This document shows, piece after piece, positions 9,231-22,277 of a stretch of DNA of 64,000 bases (its first letter is position 1; every line of letters begins with the position of its first letter). Source of the stretch: Verrucomicrobiota bacterium. GTDB lineage: Bacteria > Verrucomicrobiota > Verrucomicrobiia > Opitutales > Opitutaceae. The translations under genes were made by a program, and so were the position numbers. The notes under the pieces were generated by a model. The model was not told where the DNA came from. It searched no databases and saw only the letters and a program-made list of their open reading frames with translations. The stretch is from positions 62,001 through 126,000 of the forward strand of contig JAQGOP010000035.1 in the NCBI GenBank assembly GCA_028293545.1, in the 5' to 3' direction.

Positions 9231-9246
9231 TGGCATGATGCTTGCA
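9231..9246 (+). promoter_or_regulatory. Possible sigma-54 promoter upstream of mcsA
   Basis: TGGCATGATGCTTGCA matches the -24/-12 consensus (TGGCACG, four bases, TTGCW) except for one C to T change, with the GG and GC doublets correctly spaced. A start about 12 bases downstream would leave a leader of only about 10 bases before the mcsA ATG at 9267. That is short and argues for caution. No enhancer-binding protein gene is adjacent. Confidence 0.35.
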
Positions 9247-9266
9247 GTTAACTTTCACCTCTTCTC

Positions 9267-9773
9267 ATGGCCAACCCGCTTAAATGCGATCTCTGCTCAA
9301 AACCTGCCACCGTTCACCTCACCCAGATTGTGAACAACAAGGTGCACAAGGTGGATCTGTGCGAGGAATGCGCGCAGGCCAAGGGCGTGACTGACCCCAG
9401 CGGTTTTTCGTTGGCGGACCTGCTGCTGAAAGCATCGCTCAACCCGGAGCCGTCCGCGGCCGGCGTGCGCTGTGAACAGTGCGGGTTCACCCAGAATGAT
9501 TTCAAGAAGCAGGGGCGTTTTGGATGCCCGGCTTGCTACAATGCCTTTGGCGCGATCGTCGAGCCGATGCTCGACACCATGCACAAGGGAACCGCCCATA
9601 CCGGCAAAGTGCCCCAGAAGGCGCTGGCCCGGAAATCGCTTTATGATCGGCTGACGAAACTCGAACTCGACCTCACCGAGGCCATCAAGTCCGAACGCTA
9701 CGAAGACGCCGCACGCACCCGCGATGAAATCAACCAAGTCAAACATGCCGTCGGGCAAAAGCCGACGAGTTGA
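9267..9773 (+). CDS. mcsA: McsA-like zinc-finger / UVR-domain activator
   Basis: A 168-residue adaptor that in Firmicutes activates the arginine kinase McsB. Four CxxC pairs are seen (Cys7/10, 32/35, 69/72, 87/90), forming two zinc-binding treble-clef-like units. The C-terminal region from about residue 125 (LTKLELDLTEAIKSERYEDAA) is a UVR/UvrB-UvrC interaction helix pair. It is followed after four bases by mcsB and then clpC. This order is that of the Firmicutes clpC operon without ctsR. A plain UvrB/UvrC-motif protein is the generic alternative, but the neighbour makes McsA clearly preferable. Confidence 0.92.
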   Translation: MANPLKCDLCSKPATVHLTQIVNNKVHKVDLCEECAQAKGVTDPSGFSLADLLLKASLNPEPSAAGVRCEQCGFTQNDFKKQGRFGCPACYNAFGAIVEPMLDTMHKGTAHTGKVPQKALARKSLYDRLTKLELDLTEAIKSERYEDAARTRDEINQVKHAVGQKPTS

Positions 9774-9777
9774 ACCC

Positions 9778-10869
9778 ATGACAATTGCTTCGCTCATCGA
9801 TACGCCGTCCGAGCTGACCGATGCCGCGAGCAGCAAGACCGCCATCGTCCTGATGACGCGGGTGCGCCTTGCGCGCAACCTGGCGGGCAATGTGTTCCCG
9901 GGCTGGGCCAAACCCGCGCAGCGCGAGGAAATCCTCAACGCCTGCCGCGAGGCCGTGGCCGCGATGACGCCGCTCAAGCGCAGCCTGAGCATCAACGTCG
10001 AGGAGCTTTCCGAACTCGAGAAGCAGATCCTCGTCGAACGCCATCTCATCAGCCGCGAACTCAGCGGCGCGAAGGCCGGCGCGGGCGTCGTCATCAGCAA
10101 GGACCAGACAGTTTCGGTGATGATCAACGAAGAGGATCACCTCCGCATCCAGGTTTTGCGCTCGGGCTTCCAACTGAAGAAAACCTGGAGCGCGATCAAC
10201 GAGCTCGATAGCGCGCTCGAGGACCGCCTCGATTACGCGTATTCACCGACGCTCGGTTATCTCACCGCTTGCCCGACCAATCTCGGCACCGGGATGCGCG
10301 CCTCGGCGATGATGCACCTGCCGGCGCTCGTGATCGGCAGCCAGATGGAAAAAGTCGTCCGCGCCGTCAACCAGCTCGGCATGGTGGTGCGCGGGTTGTT
10401 CGGCGAAGGCTCCGACGCGAGCGGCAGCATCTTCCAGATTTCCAACCAGACGACCCTCGGCGAATCCGAGGAGGAAATCATCAAACGCCTCGGCAGCGTG
10501 CTCAATTCGATCATCGAGCATGAATTGAACGCGCGGCAGAAGCTGATGGAAGCCGATGCGGGCAAGCTGTTCGACAAGATCGGCCGCGCCTACGGCATCC
10601 TCCAGAATGGGCACGTCCTCAGCACGACCGAGGCGATGAACCTGCTTTCGCTTATTCGGCTCGGCGTCGACCTCGGCGTATTTCCCGATGCGCACCGCTG
10701 CGTGATTGACCGCCTTTTTATCGAAGCCCAACCCGGACACCTCCAGCACTCCCAACGCGGCGAGCTTGAAGCCGGCCAACGCGATCTCCTCCGCGCCACC
10801 CGGCTCCGGGGTGAGTTTGCAAATTTCACGAAACCCAACTTCACTTTGTCCTCAGACGGACCGAATTAA
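9778..10869 (+). CDS. mcsB: Protein-arginine kinase
   Basis: A 363-residue ATP:guanidino phosphotransferase-fold kinase that phosphorylates arginine side chains on proteins, marking them for Clp proteolysis. Family motifs include TRVRLARNL near the N-terminus, YLTACPTNLGTGMRASAMMH around the catalytic Cys and Arg residues, and the C-terminal RDLLRA at about residues 335-340. The last matches the RDxxRA allosteric phospho-arginine pocket known in Bacillus McsB. The ATG at 9778 follows the mcsA stop by four bases; an upstream in-frame start would lie inside mcsA and is rejected. The protein lacks the N-terminal helical domain of creatine kinases, as expected for McsB. Confidence 0.94.
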   Translation: MTIASLIDTPSELTDAASSKTAIVLMTRVRLARNLAGNVFPGWAKPAQREEILNACREAVAAMTPLKRSLSINVEELSELEKQILVERHLISRELSGAKAGAGVVISKDQTVSVMINEEDHLRIQVLRSGFQLKKTWSAINELDSALEDRLDYAYSPTLGYLTACPTNLGTGMRASAMMHLPALVIGSQMEKVVRAVNQLGMVVRGLFGEGSDASGSIFQISNQTTLGESEEEIIKRLGSVLNSIIEHELNARQKLMEADAGKLFDKIGRAYGILQNGHVLSTTEAMNLLSLIRLGVDLGVFPDAHRCVIDRLFIEAQPGHLQHSQRGELEAGQRDLLRATRLRGEFANFTKPNFTLSSDGPN

Positions 10870-10887
10870 ATCCTACTTACCACGCCT

Positions 10888-13410
<2,523 letters not shown>

Positions 13411-13442
13411 AAAAACAGCGGCCAACCGCCGCCTAACGAAAG

Positions 13443-13473
13443 CCCCGGCTCCTCAAAAGAGCCGGGGTTTTTT
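13443..13473 (+). terminator. Rho-independent terminator of the clpC operon
   Basis: CCCCGGCTC and GAGCCGGGG form a perfect 9-bp stem around a 7-base loop, followed by six T residues. It lies 33 bases after the clpC stop codon. Confidence 0.93.
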
Positions 13474-13498
13474 GTGCGCGCGTTTCTGCCGACGGACG

Positions 13499-13524
13499 TT
13501 TTTAACCGCGCATGGACGCGAATC
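13499..13524 (+). repeat. Dispersed repeat, TTTTTAACCGCGCATGGACG type
   Basis: A 26-base segment that matches 38217-38243 apart from four differences (AACCACGGATGGACACGAATC there). Both copies are intergenic. The surrounding 13474-13691 contains no gene; a degenerate REP-like palindrome lies near its end. Confidence 0.6.
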
Positions 13525-13663
13525 GGGACTGCGCTGCTTGAGTGCTACGAGCGAGTGGTGGGGCACGTTGCTAACGCGCATTCGTCTCCGTCTACGTTTA
13601 ATTGCGGGCCGAATCGCTTGCGCGCTTAGTCCGTGTTGATCAGCGCAAATTCAACCGCGCCGG

Positions 13664-13686
13664 AGCAGGCGGGTGCCTGCGCTGCC
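13664..13686 (-). repeat. Degenerate REP-like palindrome
   Basis: AGCAGGCGGGTGCCTGCGCTGC is the minus-orientation palindrome with the central GGGCCGCC reduced to GGGTGCC. It lies immediately before the 3' end of the response regulator gene. Confidence 0.6.
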
Positions 13687-13691
13687 TCGAC

Positions 13692-14582
13692 TCAATCTTC
13701 CGCCGGTTTTTCCTGCAGCACTTCCAGCGCCGAGAGCGTCGCGGCGTGGCGCGACTCCAGGCCGAGCTTCCGGAAAATATTCTCGACGTGCTTGTGCACG
13801 GTGCGAACCGCCGCGCCGAGGATGATGGCGATGTCCGGGTTGCTCTTGCCCTGGGCGATCCAGTACAGGACCTCCGATTCGCGCGCGGTCAGGCCGAGTC
13901 GCATCAGCGCCGCCGGGCCGGGCGCCGCGCGTTTCTCCTCGAGCAGGAGCAGGGTGAAGTCATTTCCGTTCGCAGCCCCGAAATGGCGGACGGTGAGCGG
14001 CGAGTCCGCTGCCTCCAACCCCGCCGGCAGCGTTCCGGCATAATTGGGAAAATGCCGGTGCAGCAGGGTCTCGGCGCGACGCGTGGCAAAGGTCACTTTC
14101 CGGGCCGCGTCGAAGAGCAGCACCGCGCGGTCGAGCGATTGGCTGAGCTGGTTCTCGGCTTCCACGCGCATCGCGAGTTCGTCTTCCAGCGAGCGGCGCA
14201 GTGCGCGGATCTGCAGATGCGCCGTGACGCGCGCGAGCACTTCCGGCGGATGCACGGGCTTCGTGATGTAATCGACCGCGCCGGCGTCAAAGGCGCGGAG
14301 TTTCTGGCCAGGTTCTTCCACCGCGGTGATGAACAGCACCGGGATGTCCGCACACTCCGCGCGCTGCTTCAGGCGCCGACAGGTCGCCAGCCCGTCCATG
14401 CCCGGCATGACGAAATCCAGCAGGATCAAGTCCGGTGTCGTGTGCACGAGCAGGTCCAGTGCACTCCGGCCGCTTTCGGCCACGAGGACTTCGTGACCCG
14501 CGCCACTCAGCGTGTCGATCAGCAGCGAAAGATTCGCGGGCGTGTCGTCGACGATCAAAATGCGGGCAGCGGGCGAGGTCAT
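13692..14582 (-). CDS. LuxR-type response regulator
   Basis: A 296-residue transcriptional response regulator. The N-terminal receiver domain has the acidic pair in ILIVDD, the phosphoacceptor Asp56 in [10 protein letters not shown] and the Lys in YITKPV. A short helical/PAS-like linker (about 135-215) leads to a LuxR helix-turn-helix ([17 protein letters not shown] ... [17 protein letters not shown]). Its start overlaps the stop of the upstream hybrid kinase by four bases (ATGA), so the two are translationally coupled and almost certainly one signalling pathway. The target genes are unknown. A DNA-binding output is expected. Confidence 0.93.
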   Translation of the reverse strand: MTSPAARILIVDDTPANLSLLIDTLSGAGHEVLVAESGRSALDLLVHTTPDLILLDFVMPGMDGLATCRRLKQRAECADIPVLFITAVEEPGQKLRAFDAGAVDYITKPVHPPEVLARVTAHLQIRALRRSLEDELAMRVEAENQLSQSLDRAVLLFDAARKVTFATRRAETLLHRHFPNYAGTLPAGLEAADSPLTVRHFGAANGNDFTLLLLEEKRAAPGPAALMRLGLTARESEVLYWIAQGKSNPDIAIILGAAVRTVHKHVENIFRKLGLESRHAATLSALEVLQEKPAED

Positions 14583-17500
14583 GGGTTGGGACGGGTTTTT
14601 GAAAGCTGCTGCTCGACCACCTCGCGGATGCGTTCCATGCGGTATTCCTTCGCGAGGAGGATCAGCGTGTCGGCGAACGGGTCGCCGCGCAGCAATTCGA
14701 GTTGGCGAACCAGCTGGGCGATTTCGCCCCGGCGTGCGACGGCCAGCAACGCCACCAGCGTCGCCGTCGGCAGCTGCGTTGAGTCGCTTTCAAACGGATT
14801 TCTCGAAGAGCGCGGCGAAATGCGCGCGATGTCGCCGATCCATTCCAGGTGCAGCGCCAGCCCGAGCCGGGCCAGAAGGTCGTCCTCGCGGAAAGGCTTT
14901 GGGAGGAAGTCATCACATCCGGCGGCAAAGGCTTTTTCCCGGCTGAAGGACAACACCGACGCTGACATCGCGATCAGCTTCAGGCGCTCGCCTCCGGGGC
15001 GCGCCCGCAACCGGCGCGCGAGTTCCAACCCGTCGAAGTCCGGCATCCGGAGATCGAGGAAGATGAGGTCCGGCATGACCTGCGGGACAACCGCGAGCGC
15101 CTCGGTGCCGCTGGCCGCCTCGCTCATTTCAAATCCCATTGGCTCGAGCAGGTCGCGGAGGACATGCCGGTTCGTCGCGACGTCGTCGACCACCAGCAGG
15201 CGCCGCCGGCGCCCGTGGTAACCCGTGATGATGCTGGCCGTGCTCCGCGGTTCGGCAGCGTCGCTGCTGATCGTTGGGAGCCGGACGGTGAAAAAGAAAC
15301 GGCTGCCCAGGCCCGGATGGCTTTCGACCTCCAGCTTTCCATCCATCAGCTGCACGATGCGCTGGCTGATCGCGAGGCCGAGGCCGCTGCCGGGTTCCGG
15401 GGGTCGTCCATCCGCCGCCTGTTGGAAAGGCTGGAACAGCCGCGCGAGGTCCGCCGCGCTGATCCCGGCGCCGGTGTCGACGACGCTGAACTCCACCAAC
15501 TCGGGGCCGGCCGGACGAATTTCAAGGCGCACGCTGCCCGCCGCCGTGAATTTCGCCGCGTTGCTCAGCAGGTTGTCGACGACCTGGCGCAGCTTCAACG
15601 GGTCGCCGAGCACCCTTTCGGGCAGGTCGTGCGCGGGCGCGAAATTGAACTCGAGGCCCTTCTGCTCGAATCGCTGGCTCGAGGCGGCGGCGATGTCGCG
15701 CAGCAGGTCGGGCAGGCGAAACGCCGTCGTGATCAATTCCATCTTCCCCGCTTCGATCTTCGAAAAATCGAGCACTTCGTTGATCATCCGCAGCAGGTGC
15801 TCCCCGCTGGTCTGGACAATTCGCAGGCGCTCGAGGTTCTTCGGCGAGAGGTCGCGGTCCTTCATCAGCACCTGCGCATAACCGATGACGCCGTTGAGCG
15901 GGGTGCGGAGCTCGTGGCTCATGTTCGCGAGGAAATCGCTTTTCGCGCGGCTCGCGGATTCGGCCTGCTCCTTGGCCACGCCGAGTTCGGCGGTGCGCTC
16001 GGCCACGATCTTTTCCAGGCGGACCCGTTCGCGTTCGCCGTGGCGCAGGCGCCAGCGGACAATCCCCGCCACCGAGCCCGCCGCGAGCAACGCGTAGAGC
16101 GCGTAGGCGAGGTTGCTGCGCGGCCAGGGCGGCGCGACGTGGAAGATGAAACTCGCGGCCGGCCCCGGGTGCCCTTGCGGGTCCACCGCCCGCACTTCGA
16201 ACGTGAATGGGCCGCGCTCGAGATTCGTGAAGCTCACATCGTTGCGGCGCGTGGGCGTGGTCCATTCCTCGTTGAAGCCCAGCAAGCGTGTTTGGAAGCG
16301 CTCGATTTCCGGCGGACGAAAATGACCGCTCGCAAACGTGATGGTGATGGGCGCGGGCGAATAATTCAGGTCGAGGTCAACCGGCCCGCCAGGCGGGAGG
16401 AGGACCGGACGCCCTTCGGCGGAAATGGCGCGGATGAGCGGAGCGTTGGCGAGGACCCGGTTGGCGAGGCGGGCGACTTCGATGCGCACCAGCCCGAGTT
16501 CGCCCTTGCCCCACACCACATCGCGGCCGTCGCGGCCCTTCTCCCAAAAAATCCGTCGCGCGCCAGAGCCCGCGAACAACGCATGGATTTCGTCGGGCAT
16601 CGGCATCGGCTCGATCGTGCCGTCCTCCCGCCGCCGCAATCGCAGCAGCGGGTAGGGCACCTCCTTGTTCTTGTAATCAGTCAGGAGCCCATTGGTCCAG
16701 AGTTCGCCCGGTGCTCCGTTCGTGACCGGGTTGAGCACCATCGGCCGCGGCTCCCAGTCGGTGAGCGCCTTGTCCGCGACGAATTTCCCGGCTGCGCGGT
16801 CGTAACGGTAAAGTCCCTTGGCCGTGTCGAAGTGAATGCCGAGGCCCGTTTCCGCAATGAAGATCAGCGAATGACCGTCCGGCAGGCCGTCAGCGACGGT
16901 GAGCAGTTTCACGACCGCGTTTTTCCAATCGCCCGCGCCCGCGGGTCGCGTCGCACGATACACGCCACGACTCACGGTGCTGGCCCACAGCGTCCCGTCG
17001 GAGTCTTCCACGACATCCTCGCACTCGCCGGTGATGCCGGGGATCGGGCCTTCGTCGCGCCACGCGCCCCTGTCCATAAAAACGCCGGTGCTGGCCCCGC
17101 GGTCGGTGGCGAAAAATACGCGCGCGGGCTCTGACTTTGAACCCGACAGCGAGCGCAGTCCGTCGGGCACGGCGCTCAATAGCTCGAGCCCGTTTGGCGC
17201 GAGCCGCTGGAGGCCGGTCGCGCTGGCCAGGAGCAATCCGCCGGGATGCGAGAGAAGGGAAGTGAGGCGAACCTGGACGTCGACGCGGGGGTCGCGCTCA
17301 AAATGCGCCGGTTGCCGCGATTCGGTCGATGGCCGCAGGCGATACAAGCCGTCCGCGCTCAAATAATAGAACGCGCCTTCGTGACGGGTGAAATCCGCCG
17401 CCGCCGCGTCGGTAATGCCCGAATGCAGATGATCGAACCACGTGGCGGCGGAGCGCCAGTTGACGTGGACCGGGCCGCTATTTGTGCTCACCCACAACCC

Positions 17501-18436
17501 CCCGGCCCGATCTTCGGCCAGGGCGAAAACCGTCGAATGCGGCAACCCGCTTTCGCGGGAGATCTGGCGTTCGAAACTTCCGTCCGCGTTGAGCACGACG
17601 AGCCCTTCGCTTTCGGTCCCGATGGCGAGCGAGCCGTCGTTCAAGCGCCGCGCCGCGAGCAGCTGGGTGCGGGCGAAAATATCGTTCGCGCCGGTGGGCC
17701 AGGGTTCCAGGACGCCGCTGCCGTTGACGCGAAAAATTCCACGCTTCGAAAGTCCGACGAGCAGCTCACGGCCATCGACGCCGCCCGCGACGACAAATCC
17801 TCCGCTCCCGCCCGCCGCGAGCGCGGGATCGCGACTGATTTCCTGCCATTGCTCACCCTTGAATTCGTAGAGGCCTTCACCGCGCCGGTGGAGGATCAGC
17901 CGCTCGCCGGCGAGCGTGAGCCGATTCCGGAAATTTCCCGCGAGCGGCCAGGCCCGAAAGGTTTGGTCGGCGGGATGGAAGCGGAGGATGTTCTTGTCCG
18001 TCGCGAAAAAAACGTCGCCCTGCCAAACCACGACGTCGCGCACCGAGCCGAATGGCTTTGCGTCCGGCGGCACGCGATCGAGCAGGGACTTGAAAACCGG
18101 GTCCGCCGTGCCCGGCCGCGGCACCAGCCCGAGCTGCTCTTCGTCGCCGACGTAAATATCGCCGCCCACGCCCACGGCCAAGGCGCGCGTGTAGGTCAGC
18201 GGGATTTTCAGCACGCGCCAGGTCCGACCGTCGAATTCCATCAGCGCGAGCTGGTTCCCGGCATAGTACAAACCCTCGGGACTGATGAACGGCGCGTGGA
18301 ACAGCGCGTGGGCCTTGTGATCGAGCCGCGAATAGCTGCGCACCAACGGCAGCCCTCGTTCGTCTTCAGCGGCAGGCAGGCGGAGCGCGAGGATGCAGCA
18401 AACAGCGGCCAGCCAGCGGGGTACAGCGCGGTCCAT
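14579..18436 (-). CDS. Hybrid histidine kinase with periplasmic beta-propeller sensor
   Basis: A 1285-residue membrane sensor. The order is: signal peptide (1-22), a long repeat-rich sensor resembling two-component regulator propellers (about 30-690), a Y_Y_Y-type domain (about 690-770), one transmembrane helix (about 772-795), a HisKA domain with [12 protein letters not shown] (His near 840), an HATPase with DTGAGIS and GSGLGLAIS boxes, a receiver domain with phosphoacceptor Asp in [11 protein letters not shown] (near 1127), and a helical tail of about 100 residues. Unlike classic Bacteroides HTCS proteins the DNA-binding output is on a separate gene, the coupled LuxR regulator. The ligand is not known; relatives often sense sugars or glycans. 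Confidence 0.93.
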   Translation of the reverse strand: MDRAVPRWLAAVCCILALRLPAAEDERGLPLVRSYSRLDHKAHALFHAPFISPEGLYYAGNQLALMEFDGRTWRVLKIPLTYTRALAVGVGGDIYVGDEEQLGLVPRPGTADPVFKSLLDRVPPDAKPFGSVRDVVVWQGDVFFATDKNILRFHPADQTFRAWPLAGNFRNRLTLAGERLILHRRGEGLYEFKGEQWQEISRDPALAAGGSGGFVVAGGVDGRELLVGLSKRGIFRVNGSGVLEPWPTGANDIFARTQLLAARRLNDGSLAIGTESEGLVVLNADGSFERQISRESGLPHSTVFALAEDRAGGLWVSTNSGPVHVNWRSAATWFDHLHSGITDAAAADFTRHEGAFYYLSADGLYRLRPSTESRQPAHFERDPRVDVQVRLTSLLSHPGGLLLASATGLQRLAPNGLELLSAVPDGLRSLSGSKSEPARVFFATDRGASTGVFMDRGAWRDEGPIPGITGECEDVVEDSDGTLWASTVSRGVYRATRPAGAGDWKNAVVKLLTVADGLPDGHSLIFIAETGLGIHFDTAKGLYRYDRAAGKFVADKALTDWEPRPMVLNPVTNGAPGELWTNGLLTDYKNKEVPYPLLRLRRREDGTIEPMPMPDEIHALFAGSGARRIFWEKGRDGRDVVWGKGELGLVRIEVARLANRVLANAPLIRAISAEGRPVLLPPGGPVDLDLNYSPAPITITFASGHFRPPEIERFQTRLLGFNEEWTTPTRRNDVSFTNLERGPFTFEVRAVDPQGHPGPAASFIFHVAPPWPRSNLAYALYALLAAGSVAGIVRWRLRHGERERVRLEKIVAERTAELGVAKEQAESASRAKSDFLANMSHELRTPLNGVIGYAQVLMKDRDLSPKNLERLRIVQTSGEHLLRMINEVLDFSKIEAGKMELITTAFRLPDLLRDIAAASSQRFEQKGLEFNFAPAHDLPERVLGDPLKLRQVVDNLLSNAAKFTAAGSVRLEIRPAGPELVEFSVVDTGAGISAADLARLFQPFQQAADGRPPEPGSGLGLAISQRIVQLMDGKLEVESHPGLGSRFFFTVRLPTISSDAAEPRSTASIITGYHGRRRRLLVVDDVATNRHVLRDLLEPMGFEMSEAASGTEALAVVPQVMPDLIFLDLRMPDFDGLELARRLRARPGGERLKLIAMSASVLSFSREKAFAAGCDDFLPKPFREDDLLARLGLALHLEWIGDIARISPRSSRNPFESDSTQLPTATLVALLAVARRGEIAQLVRQLELLRGDPFADTLILLAKEYRMERIREVVEQQLSKTRPNP

Positions 18437-18590
18437 TGGTTAGTAAGGCAGTTCGTCGCCGCCCGGCGAAAGAGTCAACGGCGCGCCCCTCCGCCTACGC
18501 ATGGTTGCGTAGGCGTGAGCGCAGCAACGGGAGACGCAATTCGCAGGTGCTTGAGGAAGAGTTCCTCCACCGCTCGGACGAAGGCCGGAC
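18437..18590. other. Intergenic, no feature recognised
   Basis: A 154-base gap between the start of the hybrid kinase and the end of the LysR gene. No promoter, hairpin or small gene could be supported. Confidence 0.4.
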
Positions 18591-19508
18591 TCAAACCGGG
18601 CTTGCGCCGCGCAAGCCCGCGACGTGCAGGAACGATGCGAGCGTCGGGTCGATCGTGGCGCTTTTCTTCCAACCCAGCACGAGGCGGCTTTCCGGCGCGG
18701 GGCCTTCCAAGGGTCGGAACACCACCTCCGGCGGGAGGTATCTTGCCTCGGATGGCGTCATCAGAGTCGCGCCCAGGCCGGCGCGCACGAGCCCGACGCC
18801 GTTGGCGCGAGGCCAGACTTCGTCGGCGATCCGCGGGGTTACGCCGGCGCGCGCAAAGGCCGCGAGCACGCGGTCATAAAAGCCGGAGTTGTGCATGCGC
18901 GGGAAAAGCACGAACGGCGTGGTGCCGAGGTCGCGGAGTTTGAGCTTCGAGCGCGTGGCCAGCGGATGAGTCGAAGGCAGCAGCACGCCGTTGCGCTCGC
19001 GCAACAGCAGCCGGGTTTGGAGGCCGGGCGTGGGTGAATCGGGATGGAAAAAACCGCAGCCGAGTTCGCCCGCCTGCAGCGCCGCGAGCTGCGCGGACGT
19101 CGGCGACTCGTTGAGTTCGATGCGCACGCCGGGAAACCGCGCCGTGAACGCCCGCAGGATCCCGGGCAGGACCGTCGCCATCGCGAGGCCGGTGAACGCG
19201 ATGCGGACATGGCCGGACTGCCCGTTCCCCAGCGCCTGCAGTTCCCGCGGCACCGCCGCGAGCCCGCGGAGCAGGGGCTCGATGCGTTCCAGGAGCAGGC
19301 GCCCGGCCGGGGTGAGTTCCGCGCCGCGCCGCGTGCGGTTGAGGAGGTCGACGCCCAGCGCCTCCTCCAGTTGTGCCAGGGCCCGGCTGAGCGCGGGCTG
19401 GGCGACCGAGAGGGTTTCCGCGGCCCGGCGGAAATGAAGCTGGCGCGCGACCTCGCGAAAGTAAACGAGGTGGCGAAGTTCAAACGGGTACTGATACTCG
19501 CGCGGCAT
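18591..19508 (-). CDS. LysR-family transcriptional regulator
   Basis: A 305-residue regulator with an N-terminal winged helix-turn-helix ([21 protein letters not shown] ... [16 protein letters not shown]) and a periplasmic-binding-like effector domain. The ATG at 19508 is chosen because it places the HTH at the usual position; a much longer frame upstream runs antisense into leuC and is not real. It is divergent from leuC with a 63-base gap, the classical arrangement for a LysR protein controlling its neighbour. It may therefore regulate leuCD in response to a leucine-pathway intermediate. The C-terminal end is slightly Ala/Gly rich but intact. Confidence 0.92.
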   Translation of the reverse strand: MPREYQYPFELRHLVYFREVARQLHFRRAAETLSVAQPALSRALAQLEEALGVDLLNRTRRGAELTPAGRLLLERIEPLLRGLAAVPRELQALGNGQSGHVRIAFTGLAMATVLPGILRAFTARFPGVRIELNESPTSAQLAALQAGELGCGFFHPDSPTPGLQTRLLLRERNGVLLPSTHPLATRSKLKLRDLGTTPFVLFPRMHNSGFYDRVLAAFARAGVTPRIADEVWPRANGVGLVRAGLGATLMTPSEARYLPPEVVFRPLEGPAPESRLVLGWKKSATIDPTLASFLHVAGLRGASPV

Positions 19509-19571
19509 CACCGGCAGCGAATAAAGTATTTCCCGGCATGGCAACCCTCTGGTACGCTGCGCGTGTTTCCC

Positions 19572-20987
19572 ATGGCTAAATCCCTTTTCCAAAAAGTCTG
19601 GGACGCCCACAGCGTCCGCCAGCTGGCCAACGGCCAGACCCAGCTCCTCATCGGCACGCACCTCATCCATGAGGTCACCAGCCCGCAGGCCTTCGGCATG
19701 CTGCGCGACCTCGGCCTGCCCGTCGCGATGCCGCACCGCACCTTCGCCACCGTCGACCACATCGTGCCGACCGACCAGCGCAGCGAGCCGTTCAGCGACC
19801 CGCTTGCCGATGCGATGATCAAAGAGCTGCGGAAGAACTGCGCCGCCCACGGCATCACCTACTTCGATCTCGCCTCGGGCCGGCAGGGCATCGTGCACAT
19901 GGTCGGACCCGAGCAGGGGATCACCCAGCCCGGCACCACGATCGCGTGCGGCGATTCGCACACGAGCACGCACGGTGCGTTTGGCGCGATTGCGCTGGGC
20001 ATCGGGACGAGCCAGGTGCGCGACGTGCTCGCGACGCAGACGATCGCCCTCGGGCCGCTCAAGGTCCGCCGCATCAATGTCGAGGGCCAGCTGCGCCCGG
20101 GCGTGTATGCGAAGGACGTCATTCTCCACATTATCCGCACGCTCGGGGTCAACGGCGGCACGGGTTTTGCCTATGAATACGCCGGCGCCGTCTTCGACCG
20201 GTTCTCAATGGAAGAGCGCATGACGGTCTGCAACATGTCGATCGAGGGCGGGGCACGCGTGGGTTACGTCAATCCCGACGACACCACCTTCAATTATCTC
20301 AAGGGCCGGCCCTATGCGCCGCCGGCCGCGGCTTGGGAATCCGCGGTGACGCGCTGGCGCTCGATGGCGAGCGATGCCGGCTGCCACTACGACGACGTGG
20401 TCACGATCCAGGGCGCGGAGATCCCGCCGACGGTCACGTGGGGCATCAATCCGGGGCAGGGGATCGCGATCACGGAAACCATTCCCGACCCGGCGAAGGC
20501 CACGGCGGTTGACGAGCGCGCCTCGATCGAGGAAGCGCTCGCTTACATGAAGCTGCGCGCGGGTGCGCCGATCCAAGGCACCAAGATCGACGTGGCGTTC
20601 CTCGGCAGCTGCACCAACGCGCGCCTATCCGACTTCAAGGAAGTCGCGAAGTACCTCAAGGGCCACCGCGTCGCTCCCGGCGTCAAGGCGATCGCCGTCC
20701 CGGGTTCCCAACTCGTGAGCCAGGCCTGCGCCGAACTCGGCATCGACCGGGTTTTCCGCGAGGCAGGGTTTGAATGGCGCGAGGCGGGTTGCTCGATGTG
20801 CCTGGCGATGAATCCCGACAAGCTCGTGGGCGACCAGCTCTGCGCAAGTTCGTCGAATCGCAATTTCAAGGGTCGCCAGGGCAGCCCCACGGGCCGAACG
20901 CTCCTGATGAGCCCCTTGATGGTCGCCGCCGCCGCCGTCGCCGGCTCCGTCGCGGATGCGCGCGAAGTCTTCGGCGTGACGCAATGA
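19572..20987 (+). CDS. leuC: 3-isopropylmalate dehydratase large subunit
   Basis: A 471-residue aconitase-family protein that, with LeuD, isomerises 2-isopropylmalate to 3-isopropylmalate in leucine synthesis. The three 4Fe-4S ligands are visible in FLGSCTN and [10 protein letters not shown], and the N-terminal [18 protein letters not shown] is typical. The length matches the bacterial heterodimeric LeuC. The ATG at 19572 is chosen; frames reaching further upstream are antisense to the LysR gene. leuD follows after 58 bases. Confidence 0.97.
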   Translation: MAKSLFQKVWDAHSVRQLANGQTQLLIGTHLIHEVTSPQAFGMLRDLGLPVAMPHRTFATVDHIVPTDQRSEPFSDPLADAMIKELRKNCAAHGITYFDLASGRQGIVHMVGPEQGITQPGTTIACGDSHTSTHGAFGAIALGIGTSQVRDVLATQTIALGPLKVRRINVEGQLRPGVYAKDVILHIIRTLGVNGGTGFAYEYAGAVFDRFSMEERMTVCNMSIEGGARVGYVNPDDTTFNYLKGRPYAPPAAAWESAVTRWRSMASDAGCHYDDVVTIQGAEIPPTVTWGINPGQGIAITETIPDPAKATAVDERASIEEALAYMKLRAGAPIQGTKIDVAFLGSCTNARLSDFKEVAKYLKGHRVAPGVKAIAVPGSQLVSQACAELGIDRVFREAGFEWREAGCSMCLAMNPDKLVGDQLCASSSNRNFKGRQGSPTGRTLLMSPLMVAAAAVAGSVADAREVFGVTQ

Positions 20988-21045
20988 GCCGGGCGGCGAA
21001 ATTTCCTCACCAAATTCAAGTACGGCCCCTCGCGCCACGTCATCC

Positions 21046-21654
21046 ATGCCCTTAGCAAAAATCTCCACCATCACCGGCCGCGGCCTGCCGATTCCCGGGA
21101 ACGACATCGATACCGACCGGATCATTCCGGCGCGCTTCCTCAAGGCGGTGACTTTCGACGGTCTCGGCGAGGGCCTGTTCTACGACGCCCGCAAGGCGGT
21201 GCCGGCCGGGCAGGTTCACCCGCTCGACGACCCGCGTTACCGCGGGGCCGCGATCCTGCTGAGCGGCGCGAACTTCGGCTGCGGCAGTTCGCGCGAGCAT
21301 GCGCCGCAGGCGATCCAGAAATTCGGCTTCAAAGCCGTGGTGGCCGAGAACTACGCCGAGATCTTTTTCGGCAACTCGACGACGATCGGCCTGGCCTGCG
21401 TGAGCGCGGAGCGTTCCGACATCGCGCGGATCGCCGCGGCCGTGGAGACGAACCCCGCGGTTGAGATCACGATTGATCTTTCAGCGCGGGAGATTCGGTT
21501 TGGCGCGGAAAAGGTTCCCCTGGCGATGCGGGACTCGGCGCGCGATGCGCTGGTCAACGGCCGCTGGGATTCGATCGGCGAGCTGCTGGATGGACGGGAA
21601 GCGGTGGCGGCCACGGCTGCCCGCTTGCCTTATCTCGCTGCCCCACACAAATAA
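21046..21654 (+). CDS. leuD: 3-isopropylmalate dehydratase small subunit
   Basis: A 202-residue swivel-domain partner of LeuC. Typical segments are GNDIDTDRIIPARFL, NFGCGSSREHAPQAI and ENYAEIFFGNS. The length is normal. leuA and leuB are not in the window, so the rest of the leucine pathway is encoded elsewhere. The leader has no Shine-Dalgarno sequence. Confidence 0.96.
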   Translation: MPLAKISTITGRGLPIPGNDIDTDRIIPARFLKAVTFDGLGEGLFYDARKAVPAGQVHPLDDPRYRGAAILLSGANFGCGSSREHAPQAIQKFGFKAVVAENYAEIFFGNSTTIGLACVSAERSDIARIAAAVETNPAVEITIDLSAREIRFGAEKVPLAMRDSARDALVNGRWDSIGELLDGREAVAATAARLPYLAAPHK

Positions 21655-21704
21655 ACTGAACCTTTTCGACCGCTCAGGCGTCTGACGGCGTACTCTACCT
21701 ATAT

Positions 21705-22277
21705 ATGTTTATTGCCATGATCGAAGTGTTCAAGGGCGCGGGCATCCTGATTTATCCGCTCGGCCTTTGCTCCGCTGTCGCGGTGTTCATTATTTTTGAG
21801 CGGGCCTTCGCGTTGCGCCAAACCGCCGTCATGCCGCACGACTTGGTGGACTCGGTGGTGGCCGGCAAGCCGCTCGTCGGCGGCAAACACTCGGTGCTGG
21901 CCCGCATCGTGGACTTTGCGCAGGAGCACAAAAACGACGACGACGCGGTGAAGGCTTTCGCCCGCCTCGAGATCAATCGCATGGAGCGGGGCATTCCCTA
22001 TCTCGACATCATTTACGCCGCCGCGCCGCTGATCGGGTTGACCGGCACGGTGACGGGACTGCTCCAGGTTTTTTCGCAGATCGCACCCGAGACGGGGTTG
22101 CCCGACCCGGCCAGTTTCACCAAGGGCGTGGCGCTCGCGCTGTCGGCGACGGTCATCGGCTTGACGATCGCGATCCCGTCGCTCGTCGGCAGCGGGTACC
22201 TCCAGCGGAAGATCGAGAACTACGCGGCGCAGCTCGACGTGCTGCTCGAGCGCATCCTGAAGAGCGGGCGGATATGA
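21705..22277 (+). CDS. exbB: MotA/TolQ/ExbB proton channel family protein
   Basis: A 190-residue inner-membrane protein with an N-terminal transmembrane helix (GILIYPLGLCSAVAVFIIF) and two further helices in the TolQ/ExbB core (YLDIIYAAAPLIGLTGTVTG and VALALSATVIGLTIAIPSLV). With ExbD it forms a proton-driven motor that energises TonB-dependent outer-membrane transport, or the Tol system. It overlaps the next gene by four bases (ATGA). No tonB or tolB is adjacent, so ExbB versus TolQ is not settled. Confidence 0.9.
   Translation: MFIAMIEVFKGAGILIYPLGLCSAVAVFIIFERAFALRQTAVMPHDLVDSVVAGKPLVGGKHSVLARIVDFAQEHKNDDDAVKAFARLEINRMERGIPYLDIIYAAAPLIGLTGTVTGLLQVFSQIAPETGLPDPASFTKGVALALSATVIGLTIAIPSLVGSGYLQRKIENYAAQLDVLLERILKSGRI

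Noticed and set aside
8941-9266. A CtsR box or CIRCE operator before mcsA.
   Set aside because: Neither the direct heptad repeats of a CtsR site nor the TTAGCACTC/GAGTGCTAA inverted repeat is present.
18591-20129. A 512-residue LysR protein extending through the leuC promoter.
   Set aside because: The extra N-terminal 200 residues are antisense to leuC. The HTH begins properly from the ATG at 19508.
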